Below, in pieces: positions 1 to 9,911 of a stretch of DNA of 64,000 nucleotides (position 1 is its first letter; every line of letters begins with the position of its first letter). Both the position numbers and the translations under genes were made by a program. Source of the DNA: Spirochaetota bacterium (GTDB lineage: Bacteria > Spirochaetota > UBA4802 > UBA5368); NCBI GenBank assembly GCA_035477215.1, contig DATIKU010000058.1, positions 62,001 through 126,000 on the forward strand, given 5' to 3'. Under the pieces are notes generated by a model, which was given only the letters and a program-made list of their open reading frames with translations, searched no databases and was not told the DNA's origin.

Positions 1-2251
1 CCATCAGCATGTTGTTGAATTCGTGGGCTATGCCGCCGGCAAGGGTGCCGATCGCTTCCATTTTCTGGGACTGTATAAGCTGGGCCAGGGTCTTCTCCCG
101 CTCCTCCTCGGCCCTTTTGCGGTCGGTTATCTCGAAGCCTATGCCGATCAGATAGACTTCCCCGTCAAGTCGCATGCGCGACACGGCCACATGGAAAACC
201 AGCCGGTCGCCGTTTTTGTGTGCAAAGGTGATCTCGGCGCTCGACTGGCCCGTATCGAATGCCTCGTGAATCCTGGCCGCCGCCAGTTGCCTGTCCTTCG
301 GACAGACCAGATCGAGCGCGCTCATCGCCCGCACTTCCTCCGGCGTATAGCCGAAGGCCTCATCGGTTTTCTCGCGGCCCTTCCAGCGCACCAGTTTACC
401 GCCGCCGGCAAGGACGAAGAATATCCCCGGCAGGGTGTCTATGATGGTCGTGGCGAAGTTTTTTTCCTTGAGTACGCGATCTTCCGCCTCCTTCCTCTCG
501 TGGATGTCCGTAAGGACGCCGTTTGCCCCGACAAACTCCCCCCTGTGGAATATGGGTCTGCTTAAGCTCATTATCCAGCGGTATCCCCCGGTTTTCGTCA
601 TTATCCGATAGACACTTGGTTTTACCACATCGTGCATTAGCTCCCCGAACCGCACGATTATCCTTTCAACATCCTCCGGGTGAATCAGTGATGAGAAGTT
701 TAGGTCCTCGATCTCCGTGGGCGTAAAACCAATCATTTTCTCAACTGCCGGACTCAGATACGTAATGGCGCCGCTTGCGTCAATGGAGTAAATGACCTCG
801 TTTATGTTTTCCACCAGGCTCCGGTATTTCTCCTCGCTGCGTCTTAATTCGTTTTCGGCGGCGATAAGTTCCTCGTTCTGGGCCTCGAATTCCTCATTGG
901 TCGCGCCGAGCTCCTCCATGGCCGCGTTCAGCTCCTCGTTCGTAGCCTCAAGCTCCTGGTTCGCCCTGGTGAGAAGCTCTATATTCTTCTCCTGTTCCGC
1001 CCGCGAGCTTCGAAGGTCATCCGCAAGCGCTTTCATCCTGTCTATCATACCGGCCGATGCCGAAAATACGAGCCAGAGGAAGCCCAGCTCCGTACTCCAT
1101 TCGGTAAAAAAATTAAGCGGGAGCCTGCCGAACGCCGTAAACGCGCCTATGACGGCAAATACCGCGAAGCCCCCCACGCCGGCGAGAAAATAACGCGCGA
1201 AACGGTTTCCCCTCCATAGAGCGAATACGGTATGGATAATAACAATGAACGCGAATGCCATCAACAGCGCATACGTCATCTGCAGGCACGGGCGCGCCGG
1301 AAGCAAAAGCGAAAGGACGGCCGCGAGCGGAAACAGAACGTATCCGAATAAAATAAAAAGCCTGTCGGTCCCGGGACTCGATGCGCGGAGATCCATTATG
1401 GCACGCGCGAAAAGCGCACCGAACAGGCCAAGCAGGTTCATGGTCACCGGAAGCGCGGCATTCGCCCACCAAGGCAGGCCGGGCCAGAGAAACTGAAAGG
1501 CGTAGCCGCGGTGCGCGATTTGATATAAAAAGAGTGTTGAGGCGAATAGCGCGAAGTACAGATAGACGGGCTTCCGAAGCAGCGCGTACGCGAACATATA
1601 AAAACCGGCGACAAGGAACAGCATGCCGTAAAGCAGCCAGAGCCGGGGCAGAACGAGGTTCTTTTTCTCAAGGAATTTCGGCCAGGTAAACAGTCGCACG
1701 GTGAAACGCAGGGAGCCGGCGCTCAGGACCCTCATGTACACCGTTGAGGCGCCCGGTTCCAGCGAAACGGGGATCAGGAAATTCGGGTCTCTGATCGGCC
1801 GCGATTCAAAGACGCGGAGGTCCCCTGTTTCGACTTTATCGAAACCTCCGCGACCGTCGGGGACGTGGAAATCGACAAGGTCGAGGCTTGGAAAATCTAT
1901 CTCGAGCAGGACCTCCCGGCGTGTCTGCCGGGAATTATGGATGTCCGCCCTGAACCAGTACGCCGACCGGGAATAGCCTAAATTGACGTATCTATTCTCA
2001 TTATGTGTCCATTCGACCGGCCCATCCGCTATTTCGCGGATGGTGAGATCGCCATTCGTGTCTTCGAAGTAGTACAGGCTGGCTGAAATATTCACCCCGT
2101 TTTCGCAAGACGCCCCCGCCGATTCCACGGCGGCGGCACGGGAGCCGGAGACGACGACGGCGAACAAAAAGACCGCCGCGATCAGTCGCACGAAACGCGA
2201 ACCGATGGCCGGAAACGAGGGTTCACCGGGAAATGGCACGAGGCGATCCAT
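1..2251 (-). CDS. 7TMR-DISM / PAS sensor histidine kinase (3' end outside window)
   Basis: The minus-strand frame opening at the ATG of 2251-2249 stays open for 750 codons to the window edge. I read a signal peptide (about residues 1-41), an extracellular 7TMR-DISMED2-like beta domain (about 45-170), a run of hydrophobic helices matching 7TMR-DISM (about 190-385), a Glu/Asn-rich coiled coil (about 395-445), two PAS domains (about 450-560 and 570-690) and the HisKA H-box GGIAHEFNNML with its phospho-accepting His at residue 743. The ATPase domain, and any receiver domain, lie beyond the window. The family senses an extracellular ligand and phosphorylates a response regulator; the ligand cannot be told. 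A promoter-like TTGATA / 16 nt / TAGTAT lies almost against the ATG, so the transcript may be nearly leaderless or the true start may lie slightly downstream. Confidence 0.88.
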   Translation of the reverse strand, partial: MDRLVPFPGEPSFPAIGSRFVRLIAAVFLFAVVVSGSRAAAVESAGASCENGVNISASLYYFEDTNGDLTIREIADGPVEWTHNENRYVNLGYSRSAYWFRADIHNSRQTRREVLLEIDFPSLDLVDFHVPDGRGGFDKVETGDLRVFESRPIRDPNFLIPVSLEPGASTVYMRVLSAGSLRFTVRLFTWPKFLEKKNLVLPRLWLLYGMLFLVAGFYMFAYALLRKPVYLYFALFASTLFLYQIAHRGYAFQFLWPGLPWWANAALPVTMNLLGLFGALFARAIMDLRASSPGTDRLFILFGYVLFPLAAVLSLLLPARPCLQMTYALLMAFAFIVIIHTVFALWRGNRFARYFLAGVGGFAVFAVIGAFTAFGRLPLNFFTEWSTELGFLWLVFSASAGMIDRMKALADDLRSSRAEQEKNIELLTRANQELEATNEELNAAMEELGATNEEFEAQNEELIAAENELRRSEEKYRSLVENINEVIYSIDASGAITYLSPAVEKMIGFTPTEIEDLNFSSLIHPEDVERIIVRFGELMHDVVKPSVYRIMTKTGGYRWIMSLSRPIFHRGEFVGANGVLTDIHERKEAEDRVLKEKNFATTIIDTLPGIFFVLAGGGKLVRWKGREKTDEAFGYTPEEVRAMSALDLVCPKDRQLAAARIHEAFDTGQSSAEITFAHKNGDRLVFHVAVSRMRLDGEVYLIGIGFEITDRKRAEEEREKTLAQLIQSQKMEAIGTLAGGIAHEFNNMLM

Positions 2252-2388
2252 GGTCCTTATACTACCCTGTTATTGAATGATATCAAGTACTATTCATGAT
2301 GCAATCAGGAAAGGCGAGCGGCCATGCCGCCCGGTTATACAAATCCGGCCGGCCGGAAAATATATTTTAGTTTAACAATTTCCGGCAA

Positions 2389-2712
2389 ATGCCGATAGTA
2401 TTGATGGGACATAATGATAAACGGTCGCGCGGCCGCACATCCCGGACCGGCGGGTTCTACGATAGCTTCGATCATTCACTTGTGGACGAGGAACAGATGA
2501 AAAAAAAGGCGAAAAGCTTCAAGTCTCAGCTAAAGAAGTACCTTGGCATAAAGGGGCTGGATATCGTCGTATATCTTCGCGATGGTAAATCCGTCGAGCT
2601 CAACAAAAACAGGATACTGGTGAAGGACGATATCGTCCTCACCGACAAGAACAACAGGGAGGTCAGAATCCCCCTCTCTCAGATAATTTCGGTCGATATG
2701 TTCGCCGCCTGA
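2389..2712 (+). CDS. Small conserved-looking protein, possibly Sm-like fold
   Basis: 107-residue ORF. The N-terminal 35 residues are polar and Gly/Arg-rich, followed by a Lys-rich helix (about 38-50). The C-terminal part alternates short beta-strand-like segments: IVVYLRDGKSVEL, then ILVKDDIVLTD, then EVRIPLSQIISVDMF. This strand order, ending in an IPLSQIISV-like segment, resembles the Sm1/Sm2 pattern of Hfq/LSm proteins; that is pattern inference, not recognition of a family. Start is uncertain: ATG 2389 or ATG 2404, neither with a strong ribosome binding site. It stands alone between the divergent histidine kinase and the secretion operon and is followed by a terminator-like hairpin, so it is probably monocistronic. 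Confidence 0.6.
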   Translation: MPIVLMGHNDKRSRGRTSRTGGFYDSFDHSLVDEEQMKKKAKSFKSQLKKYLGIKGLDIVVYLRDGKSVELNKNRILVKDDIVLTDKNNREVRIPLSQIISVDMFAA

Positions 2713-2747
2713 CATCATTTTTTATTTCCTCCCGAGCTTCTAATCTC

Positions 2748-2774
2748 ATCCCCGCCCGCATACGGGGATTTTTC
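2748..2774 (+). terminator. Intrinsic terminator after the small protein
   Basis: ATCCCCG (2748-2754) pairs with CGGGGAT (2763-2769), with an alternative tighter CCCG-CATA-CGGG hairpin inside, followed by a T-run (2769-2773). It lies 36 nt after the stop of the preceding gene and before the secretion operon promoter. Confidence 0.55.
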
Positions 2775-2803
2775 TCGCACACATACGGCTCAAATAATAA
2801 TTA

Positions 2804-2830
2804 TTGACAGTTCGTAATATGCTTTATACT
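2804..2830 (+). promoter_or_regulatory. Candidate sigma-70 promoter of the type II secretion operon
   Basis: A perfect TTGACA (2804-2809) is followed after 15 nt by TATACT (2825-2830); TACTGT at 2827 gives the canonical 17-nt spacing instead. It sits in an AT-rich patch within GC-rich DNA. The resulting leader to gspC at 3095 would be about 255 nt with no convincing gene in it. Confidence 0.5.
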
Positions 2831-3094
2831 GTACCGGTGGTCGCGTGAAATACACCGTAACTTTAAATAAGCATTTATTATCATTGTGCCGTATTTTACA
2901 CATGGGCGGGGTCCTTTTCTCTTGCCGGGATTAAGGCCCGACCGTAACAACGATGACGCGTGGTGTACTTACCAGCAGCGGGAAGCGCCGCTGATCCGAC
3001 GGAATACGGATTCGCTTCTTTTCGGACGGAAGCGGGCGACCGGATATTCCGGTAATGCGACAAGCCAAACGACATCCCGGGGTTTCGGCCTTTC

Positions 3095-3934
3095 ATGCAG
3101 AATATTAAATATCATGCGGTCAACACCGTTTCCGTCATCGCTTTCGCGCTGGTCCTCGCCGCCGGCATCAACCAGGTGATCAGGTTGAGCATTGCGCCGC
3201 CGCCGGGGCACCAGCAACGGAAACAGCGGGCCGTCGGACAGCAGGTGCCGGCGAAGACCTTTGACGACTACAGACATATCCTCGAATCGGGCTTTTTCAG
3301 GCTCGCCGGCCAGGAAACACTCAACGGCGAGGCCGCCGTTTCGAGCAGGCTCACGGAACTTCAGCTTATGGGCACGATTTCCGGTCCCTCAGCGATTGCG
3401 CGCGCGTTGATCAAGAAGAACACCGAAAAGGACCCCGAGGTATTCAGGATAGGGGCCGCAGTTTACGGTTTTACTCTGGTAAGGATTGATAATGCCAAAA
3501 TATACCTCAGGGGAAGCGATAAAAAGATAGAGGTACTTGACATGTTCTCCGGCCCCGTGCCCGCGGGCGATACCGGCAAGGGCACTTTGCCGGTTTCGGG
3601 CGAGGGACGCATCAAGCAGACTATCAGCCGGGCCGAGCTGCAGCAAAAGGTGCTCAACAACATGGACAACGCGCTCGCGGGCCTGCGCGCCGGTCCGTAC
3701 CGGGTGGACGGTAAAATTCAGGGATACAAGCTCTTCCGCGTAGATCCGAACAGCGTGCTGTATCAGCTCGGCGCTCGAAACGGCGACGTTGTTCGGCGGG
3801 TAAACGGCCACCCCATTGAAAGCACCGAGAAGCTGTACCAGATGTGGCAGTCGATCCAGGGAAATTCCCGTATAACGATAGACCTCGAGCGCGGCGGGAA
3901 GCTCGTCAATTACGACTTTACCGTTTCCGATTAG
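3095..3934 (+). CDS. gspC: Type II secretion inner-membrane clamp protein GspC
   Basis: 279 residues. One N-terminal membrane anchor (about 10-32), a homology region (about 60-150, EsGFFRLAG...LMGTISGPSA) that in the family binds the N0 domain of the secretin, a flexible linker, and a C-terminal PDZ-like domain (about 205-275; YKLFRVDPNSVLYQLGARNG). GspC links the inner-membrane platform to the GspD pore. It is first in a colinear gspC-N run, which secures the call despite weak family conservation. The ATG at 3095 opens directly before the anchor; its Shine-Dalgarno is weak. Confidence 0.85.
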   Translation: MQNIKYHAVNTVSVIAFALVLAAGINQVIRLSIAPPPGHQQRKQRAVGQQVPAKTFDDYRHILESGFFRLAGQETLNGEAAVSSRLTELQLMGTISGPSAIARALIKKNTEKDPEVFRIGAAVYGFTLVRIDNAKIYLRGSDKKIEVLDMFSGPVPAGDTGKGTLPVSGEGRIKQTISRAELQQKVLNNMDNALAGLRAGPYRVDGKIQGYKLFRVDPNSVLYQLGARNGDVVRRVNGHPIESTEKLYQMWQSIQGNSRITIDLERGGKLVNYDFTVSD

Positions 3935-3959
3935 GGAAATAACTCAGGGGAAAACGCAC

Positions 3960-5873
3960 ATGACCGGTTCAAGACACTTCAGGGCGATTACGATTTTCAT
4001 GCTGATCCTCATGTGTTGCGCCGTTTCCGGGCCCTACCTTTATTCGCAGGCGACTGAAGACGGCACCGCCGACGCCAAACTCATGCCCGCCGGCGAGGCC
4101 CCCGAGAAGCCGGTCGAAACGCCCGTCGCCCCGGCGGCCGACCGGGTGGATAAGCCGCGGCAGGCGCCGAAAGTCGACCGGACCGAAAAATATTTCACGC
4201 TCAACTTCAAGGAGGTGGAGCTCGCCGAGTTTCTCAACATCATGAGCCAGCTCATCAAAAAGAACATCATGGTCGACGAGAAGGTGCGCGGCAAGATCAC
4301 CATAAGCTCCGCCAAACGCATACCCGTTACCCAGGCGTTCGATATTCTCAAATCGATCCTCGAGGTGAAGGGGTTCGCGGTCATCGAGACCGAGAACCTC
4401 GTAAAAATCGTCCCCATCAAGGACGCTATCAAGAAAAACGTGGAGATCATCGTCGATAAAGACGGCAGGGCCGTGCTGCCCGCCGAGGACCGCGCCATCA
4501 CCTATCTCCTCCAGATTGAATACGCGGACGCCAACGAAGTGGCGAATGTGCTGCGCCAGCTCAAATCCAACGATACCGACATAGTGGTCTATCTTCCGCT
4601 CAACATCATCATCCTGAGCGGCAACGCCAATGAGATCGGCGGCCTGACCCGCATCAGCCATTCGCTCGATAAAAAGATGGAGGACATCAAGGACGATAAG
4701 GCGCGCAAGGGCAATATCCACGTCATCCATCTGGAGAACTCCGACGCGGAAAAGCTCGCGGCCGTGCTTTCGCGGATACCCTTTTCGGAAAGCGCCATGA
4801 TCGATACCAGCCCGGTCCCGCCGGCGACGGCCCTGCCTCAGACACCCAAGCCGCCGCAACAGCAGCCCGCGGTACGCCGCTCGGACCGCACATCGCGCGT
4901 CACGCAGACGCAGCAGACGGTCTCGCCGACGGCCGCGTCGCAGAAGCTTTCCATAATCGCGAATAAGGACACCAACTCGCTCATCATCTCCGCCACGCCG
5001 CAGGAGTTCGCCGAGATAGAGCGTATCGTTAGAGAGCTCGACATTGTCCGCGAACAGGTGCTCATCGAGGCGTTGATCGTCGAGGTTTCCGCCGAGAACA
5101 GCTGGGGTTTCGGAATCGACTGGATGCTCGGCGACCAGAGCGGGCGGCACATTTACGGCGGCTCTTCGATTATGGGCAACGCCCCGAATTACACGGTGCC
5201 CGACGGCCTCACCGGCAAGACGCTTGCCGTCCCCCTGAGCACCGGTTTTCAGCTCGGATACCTTGCCGACCGCAGCATACTCGGTTACATTCTTCTCAAC
5301 GCACAGGGCACGGACAAGAATTTCAACGTACTCTCGACGCCGCAGATACTCACCATCGACAACCAGGAAGCCGAACTCAATGTGGGCGAGGAAATCCCCG
5401 TCCCAACCAACAACCGTATCAGCGACACCGGGGTCCAGTTTTACACTTTCGAATACAAGCCCGTCGGGGTTAAGCTCAAGATCACTCCGCACATCACCCA
5501 GAAAAACCGTATTACACTCGACCTTTACCAGGAGGTGAACTCGGTGCTGGGTACGACGACCGTGTCCTCTACCGGCGCCATCATCCCGCCGAAGCTCGGC
5601 AAGCGCGACATCAGGACAAAGATCTCCGTACACGACGGAAAGACGATCGTGGTCGGCGGGCTCATCCGCAACGACAAGTCGGTTACGGAGGTAAAGGTAC
5701 CCGTGCTCGGCGACATTCCTCTTCTGGGCTGGTTCTTCAAGCGCAAGACCGTCGAGTACACCAAGACAAATCTTCTTGTATTCATCACTCCGCATATTGT
5801 CACCAAGCCGGAGCGCGCGGAGGCGATAACCGAGCAGAAGCGTGAGGAGCAGCGAAGGCTGAAGGAGCGATAA
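3960..5873 (+). CDS. gspD: Type II secretion outer-membrane secretin GspD
   Basis: 637 residues, normal length. N-terminal signal segment, then the N0 domain (about 75-150, FTLNFKEVELAEFLNIMSQ), N1-N3 ring domains (about 180-370) interrupted by a long Pro/Gln/Thr-rich loop (about 280-325), and the C-terminal secretin beta-barrel domain with VPVLGDIPLLGWFFKRK and the closing LLVFITPHIV. It forms the multimeric outer-membrane channel through which folded substrates leave. No dedicated pilotin gene (gspS) is visible nearby. It starts 25 nt after gspC and ends 2 nt before gspE, consistent with one transcript. Confidence 0.96.
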   Translation: MTGSRHFRAITIFMLILMCCAVSGPYLYSQATEDGTADAKLMPAGEAPEKPVETPVAPAADRVDKPRQAPKVDRTEKYFTLNFKEVELAEFLNIMSQLIKKNIMVDEKVRGKITISSAKRIPVTQAFDILKSILEVKGFAVIETENLVKIVPIKDAIKKNVEIIVDKDGRAVLPAEDRAITYLLQIEYADANEVANVLRQLKSNDTDIVVYLPLNIIILSGNANEIGGLTRISHSLDKKMEDIKDDKARKGNIHVIHLENSDAEKLAAVLSRIPFSESAMIDTSPVPPATALPQTPKPPQQQPAVRRSDRTSRVTQTQQTVSPTAASQKLSIIANKDTNSLIISATPQEFAEIERIVRELDIVREQVLIEALIVEVSAENSWGFGIDWMLGDQSGRHIYGGSSIMGNAPNYTVPDGLTGKTLAVPLSTGFQLGYLADRSILGYILLNAQGTDKNFNVLSTPQILTIDNQEAELNVGEEIPVPTNNRISDTGVQFYTFEYKPVGVKLKITPHITQKNRITLDLYQEVNSVLGTTTVSSTGAIIPPKLGKRDIRTKISVHDGKTIVVGGLIRNDKSVTEVKVPVLGDIPLLGWFFKRKTVEYTKTNLLVFITPHIVTKPERAEAITEQKREEQRRLKER

Positions 5874-5875
5874 CC

Positions 5876-7582
5876 ATGAGCGTCCGCGGCAGGAAGACAA
5901 AACCGCTGGGGGCCCTTCTTGTCGACCGTAAGGTCGTCACGCCCGAGCAACTTCAGGAGGCGCTTCTCCTCCAGAAGTCCATGCCGCTGCGCCTCGGCCA
6001 GCTCCTCATCAAAAAAGGGATGGCAACCGAGGACGAGGTGCTGGGGGCGCTCGCGGAACAGTCGGGGATTGCATACCATAAAAACATAGTGTTCGACGAC
6101 CCGGAGAACACCTTCAACAGGGTCCCCACTTACTTCCTGAAAAAAAACAGGATTGCGCCCTTTAAATCCGACGGATCGGTCATCCATGTCGCGTCGGCCG
6201 ACGTGCTCAATATCCATCCCTTCGACGACCTCAAGATGCTGTACCCGGATTACGACATAGAAACCGTGCTCGCGCCAGAGGCCGAGATACTGCGCGTCAT
6301 CAACAGCCATTTCGACATAATGCGCGCGGACTCCGCCGACGAAGTGATAGACGGCCTTGCCGGTTCCGACTTCGAGATACTATCATCCGCCATACCCGAG
6401 ACCGAGGACATCCTCGACATGGCGAACGAGGCCCCCATCATCCGCCTCGTCAATACCATGGTTTCCCAGGCCGTCCAGGACAGGGCAAGCGACATTCATA
6501 TCGAGCCCTACGAGAAGGACCTGGCGGTCCGGTTTCGCATTGACGGCATCCTCTATCAGATGTTTACCCCGCCCAAAAAGTACCAGGGGGCGATCATCTC
6601 GCGAATCAAGATCATGGCGAACCTCAATATCGCCGAAAACCGCCTGCCCCAGGACGGGCGCATCCAGATCAAGATCGGCGGCAAGGACATCGACATTCGC
6701 GTGTCGGTTTTCCCGACTTATTACGGCGAGCGCGTGGTGATGCGTCTGCTCAACAAGACCGACATGAACTTCGACCTGTCGGCCATGGGTTTTTCCGAGA
6801 CCGTTCTTAAGTCGTTCGAGGACACTATCAGGAAAACCTACGGCGTGGTGCTGGTTACCGGCCCCACCGGAAGCGGCAAGAGCACAACGCTCTACAGCGT
6901 GCTCTCGCGTCTTCGCTCTTCCGAGATCAATATCCTCACGGTCGAGGACCCGATCGAGTATCAGCTCCACGGCGTGGGCCAGATGCAGGTGAAGCCCAAG
7001 ATCGACCTCACCTTCGCCAACGGCCTGCGCTCCATCCTGCGCCAGGACCCGGACGTCATCATGATCGGGGAGATACGCGACCTCGAGACCGCGGAGATCG
7101 CCATTCAGGCCGCGCTTACCGGCCACCGTGTCTTTTCCACGCTCCATACCAACGACGCGGCCAGCGGCGTCACCCGGCTCATCGACATGGGGGTCGAGCC
7201 GTTTCTCATTACCTCCTCCGTCAACGCGTTTCTCGCCCAGCGGCTGGTACGCAGAGTATGTCCGCACTGCCGCGAGGCGTACCGGCCCACCGCTCAGATG
7301 CTTTCACAGCTCGGCGTCAGCGCGGCGAAGATAAAGGGCAGCCGCTTCTACCGCGGCAAAGGCTGCGAAAAATGCCTGGGCACCGGCTTCCTGGGCAGGA
7401 CCGGCATTTTCGAGTTCCTGCCGCTCTCGAATGATATCCGGCGGATGATCATCGTCCGCTCTGAGGCGTATGAGATCAAGGAACAGGCGATCAAGGAAGG
7501 GATGCTCACCCTTCTTTCGGATGGGCTCCAGAAAGCGATGGATGGAACCACCACCATAGAAGAAGTGCTGAGGGTGAGCTGA
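5876..7582 (+). CDS. gspE: Type II secretion ATPase GspE
   Basis: 568 residues. N-terminal MshEN/T2SSE_N domain (about 10-150), which binds GspL and in some relatives c-di-GMP, then the hexameric ATPase with Walker A GPTGSGKST (about residues 328-337), the Asp box and Walker B (VIMIGEIRDLETAEIA), a His box (TGHRVFSTLHTND), and the tetra-Cys zinc element CPHC...CEKC (about 462-500) typical of GspE. It powers pseudopilus assembly on the cytoplasmic face. Start ATG lies 2 nt after the gspD stop. Confidence 0.97.
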   Translation: MSVRGRKTKPLGALLVDRKVVTPEQLQEALLLQKSMPLRLGQLLIKKGMATEDEVLGALAEQSGIAYHKNIVFDDPENTFNRVPTYFLKKNRIAPFKSDGSVIHVASADVLNIHPFDDLKMLYPDYDIETVLAPEAEILRVINSHFDIMRADSADEVIDGLAGSDFEILSSAIPETEDILDMANEAPIIRLVNTMVSQAVQDRASDIHIEPYEKDLAVRFRIDGILYQMFTPPKKYQGAIISRIKIMANLNIAENRLPQDGRIQIKIGGKDIDIRVSVFPTYYGERVVMRLLNKTDMNFDLSAMGFSETVLKSFEDTIRKTYGVVLVTGPTGSGKSTTLYSVLSRLRSSEINILTVEDPIEYQLHGVGQMQVKPKIDLTFANGLRSILRQDPDVIMIGEIRDLETAEIAIQAALTGHRVFSTLHTNDAASGVTRLIDMGVEPFLITSSVNAFLAQRLVRRVCPHCREAYRPTAQMLSQLGVSAAKIKGSRFYRGKGCEKCLGTGFLGRTGIFEFLPLSNDIRRMIIVRSEAYEIKEQAIKEGMLTLLSDGLQKAMDGTTTIEEVLRVS

Positions 7583-7583
7583 A

Positions 7584-8834
7584 GTGATTTTCGAATACCA
7601 TGCCCTCGACAGGAAGGGCGATACGGTTACCGACGTGGTGGACGCCCCGAGCGAACAGGCGGCGCGCCAGAAGGTGCGGGGCATGGGGCTCTACCTCGTC
7701 AGGCTCGAGCAGCACGGAGGCGGGCCCTTTGCATCTTCCTCCGCGTCGAAGAGCGGGATTCGCAGGGCGTATGAGGAGCTCTCCTACTACCTGGATCTGA
7801 AGTTCAGTTCGAAACAGGTCGGCATCTTCTCCCGCCAGCTGTCGGTCCTTCTGGGCGCGGGAATGCCGCTTCTGGTCTCCATAAACGACATCATCGACCA
7901 GGTCGACAACAGGAACTTCAAGAGCATCGTTGCGGACATCAAGGAGAAACTGCAGGAAGGCTCGTCCTTTTCGGCCTGCCTGGAGCGACACCCGATCGTC
8001 TTTTCGGAGATGTACATCAACATGGTACGGGTCGGCGAGAGCCTCGGTTCGCTCGACCAGGTGATCGAGCGGCTGGCGGAACTCGAGGAGAAGAAAAATA
8101 TTTTAAAGGGCAAGATTCAGGCCGCGCTGTGGTACCCGGCCTTTCTCATCTTCTTCGCGATTGTGGTGGTGCTCTTCATCATGATAAACATCATCCCCTC
8201 GCTCACCCGCATGTTTTTGGAGCTGGGCAAGGATCTTCCCCTGCCGACCAGGATGGTGATGGGATTCAGCGATTTCCTAGCCACCTTCTGGCCGTTTCTG
8301 CTGGCGGCCGCCGCGGCGGGAGCGTATTTTCTCAGGCGTTACGTTAAAACGCCCGAGGGCCGGCGCAAGGCCGACGAACTGAAGCTCTCGGTTCCGCTTA
8401 TCGGCGGCCTCTACCGGAAGCTGGTGGTGCTGCGCTTTACGCAGAACCTCGGAGTGCTGCTCTCCAACCGCGTCGACATCATGAAGTCGTTCGAGATCGT
8501 CAAGAAGATCGTGGTCAATTCGGTCATCGAGGAGAAGATCGACGGGGCGGCTGACAGGGTCCGCGAGGGTTCATCGGTCTCGACCGCCCTCGCAAAGGCG
8601 GACTTTTTACCGCGGATGGTCATCGGCATGATCGCCGCCGGCGAGGCGAGCGATCAGCTCGACGCCATGCTCCAGAATATCGGCCGCGTGTATGAAACCG
8701 AGCTCGACCTTACGGTGTCGAGCCTCACCAGCATGATCGAACCGATCATTATCATCATCATGGGAGTGGTCATCGGCCTCATCGTTATAGCGGTGCTTTT
8801 GCCCATATTCGAAATGAACCTTATTCTACAGTGA
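7584..8834 (+). CDS. gspF: Type II secretion platform protein GspF
   Basis: 416 residues, typical length. Two copies of the GspF cytoplasmic helical domain (about 75-195 and 280-400), each followed by membrane helices: [20 protein letters not shown] near 180-200, a second near 230-250 and a C-terminal one ending the protein. GspF is the integral inner-membrane core that GspE drives. The start is GTG at 7584, 1 nt after the gspE stop; the N-terminus [11 protein letters not shown] matches the family. Confidence 0.96.
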   Translation: MIFEYHALDRKGDTVTDVVDAPSEQAARQKVRGMGLYLVRLEQHGGGPFASSSASKSGIRRAYEELSYYLDLKFSSKQVGIFSRQLSVLLGAGMPLLVSINDIIDQVDNRNFKSIVADIKEKLQEGSSFSACLERHPIVFSEMYINMVRVGESLGSLDQVIERLAELEEKKNILKGKIQAALWYPAFLIFFAIVVVLFIMINIIPSLTRMFLELGKDLPLPTRMVMGFSDFLATFWPFLLAAAAAGAYFLRRYVKTPEGRRKADELKLSVPLIGGLYRKLVVLRFTQNLGVLLSNRVDIMKSFEIVKKIVVNSVIEEKIDGAADRVREGSSVSTALAKADFLPRMVIGMIAAGEASDQLDAMLQNIGRVYETELDLTVSSLTSMIEPIIIIIMGVVIGLIVIAVLLPIFEMNLILQ

Positions 8835-8841
8835 GGGAGAT

Positions 8842-9321
8842 ATGAAACACACACTGAAAACGCTCATCAAACGGGCCGCGGAAGCGGCCAATCGAATGAA
8901 GGGGAACGGCGGTTTTACACTCATCGAACTCATGATCGTCATCGCCATCATCGCCATTCTTTCGATCATTGTCGTGCCGCGTTTCATGGATATTCCACAG
9001 AAGGCCCGCGTGGAGGCCGCAAAGCAGCAGATAGCCGCCTTCGGACTGGCGCTGGACCGCTACAACCTCGACAACGGCATCTACCCGTCGACCGAACAGG
9101 GCCTGTCCGCTCTCACCATGAAACCGACATCGGAACCCGCCCCCATGAACTATAACGAGGGCGGCTACTTAAAGAAAAAGGAGCTGCCGAAAGACCCGTG
9201 GGGACGCGACTTCATATACCGCTCGCCCGGCGACCACGGCAACGATTACGAGATCATGAGCCTGGGCGCCGACGGCAGGGACGGCGGCGACGGCGTGAAC
9301 CAGGACATAAAAAGCTGGTAA
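8842..9321 (+). CDS. gspG: Major pseudopilin GspG
   Basis: 159 residues. Prepilin leader ending in Gly before [17 protein letters not shown], i.e. the type IV prepilin cleavage and N-methylation site with Glu+5, then the GspG core with the conserved [17 protein letters not shown] and the C-terminal [16 protein letters not shown]. It is the main building block of the pseudopilus piston. The leader is unusually long (24 residues); the strong GAGGGAGAT ribosome site supports ATG 8842 over the internal ATG at 8896. The prepilin peptidase (gspO) is not in the window. Confidence 0.96.
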   Translation: MKHTLKTLIKRAAEAANRMKGNGGFTLIELMIVIAIIAILSIIVVPRFMDIPQKARVEAAKQQIAAFGLALDRYNLDNGIYPSTEQGLSALTMKPTSEPAPMNYNEGGYLKKKELPKDPWGRDFIYRSPGDHGNDYEIMSLGADGRDGGDGVNQDIKSW

Positions 9322-9353
9322 AAGCGATCGTGCTCCCCATGCAAAGGACGGGC

Positions 9354-9911
9354 ATGGCGCAATCCTTTCGGGGAAACGGCGGCTTCACCCTCCTGGAGCT
9401 CATCGTCGTAATCGCCATCATCTCGATTATGGCCATGCTCGTGGTGCCGCGCATCACGCGCCTTACCGGCACGGACAGGGGAAGTTTCGTCATCCTCACC
9501 GGCATCATCGCGCGGTGCTTCGACGACGCCTACCTCAAGGGAAACACCAATTATCTCATCGTGCACCTGCACGAGCGCGGCACGGAGCTCGGTGAGTACG
9601 ACGAAACGATTTTCAGCCGCGAGAACGGCATATCGGTGGTCAACATGAACCGCGAGGGAAAGTTCGTCGATTCGCCCGACCGCCTGCTATCGTACCACCG
9701 GTTCCCGGGATCGTTCCGCATCGAGGAGGTGCTCCTGCCCGGGGCCGATCCGGTTCGGCAGGGAAGCGTGTTCATACCGTTTTATCCTTCCGGCGCATCA
9801 GACAACGCGGTTATCCATATCCTTGTCGGCGGCGACGCGCGCTGGTCGGTGCGCATCAACCGACTGAAAAAAGAGGCCAGAATCATCCATGAGTACGTCG
9901 GTTTCGAATGA
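9354..9911 (+). CDS. gspH: Minor pseudopilin GspH
   Basis: 185 residues from ATG 9354, chosen because AAGGAC sits 5-6 nt upstream and gives a short leader MAQSFRGNGG before FTLLELIVVIAIIS. GTG 9330 and ATG 9339 are in-frame alternatives. Prepilin cleavage site and Glu+5 are present; the rest is a beta-rich minor pilin head. Minor pseudopilins H, I, J and K form the tip of the pseudopilus. It begins 32 nt after gspG and its 3' end overlaps gspI by 23 nt. Confidence 0.88.
   Translation: MAQSFRGNGGFTLLELIVVIAIISIMAMLVVPRITRLTGTDRGSFVILTGIIARCFDDAYLKGNTNYLIVHLHERGTELGEYDETIFSRENGISVVNMNREGKFVDSPDRLLSYHRFPGSFRIEEVLLPGADPVRQGSVFIPFYPSGASDNAVIHILVGGDARWSVRINRLKKEARIIHEYVGFE

Noticed and set aside
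3969-5900. 643-codon open frame antisense to gspD
   Set aside because: It mirrors the gspD frame in GC-rich DNA and its translation is rich in repetitive Arg/Asp/His with no domain; gspD on the other strand has full motifs.
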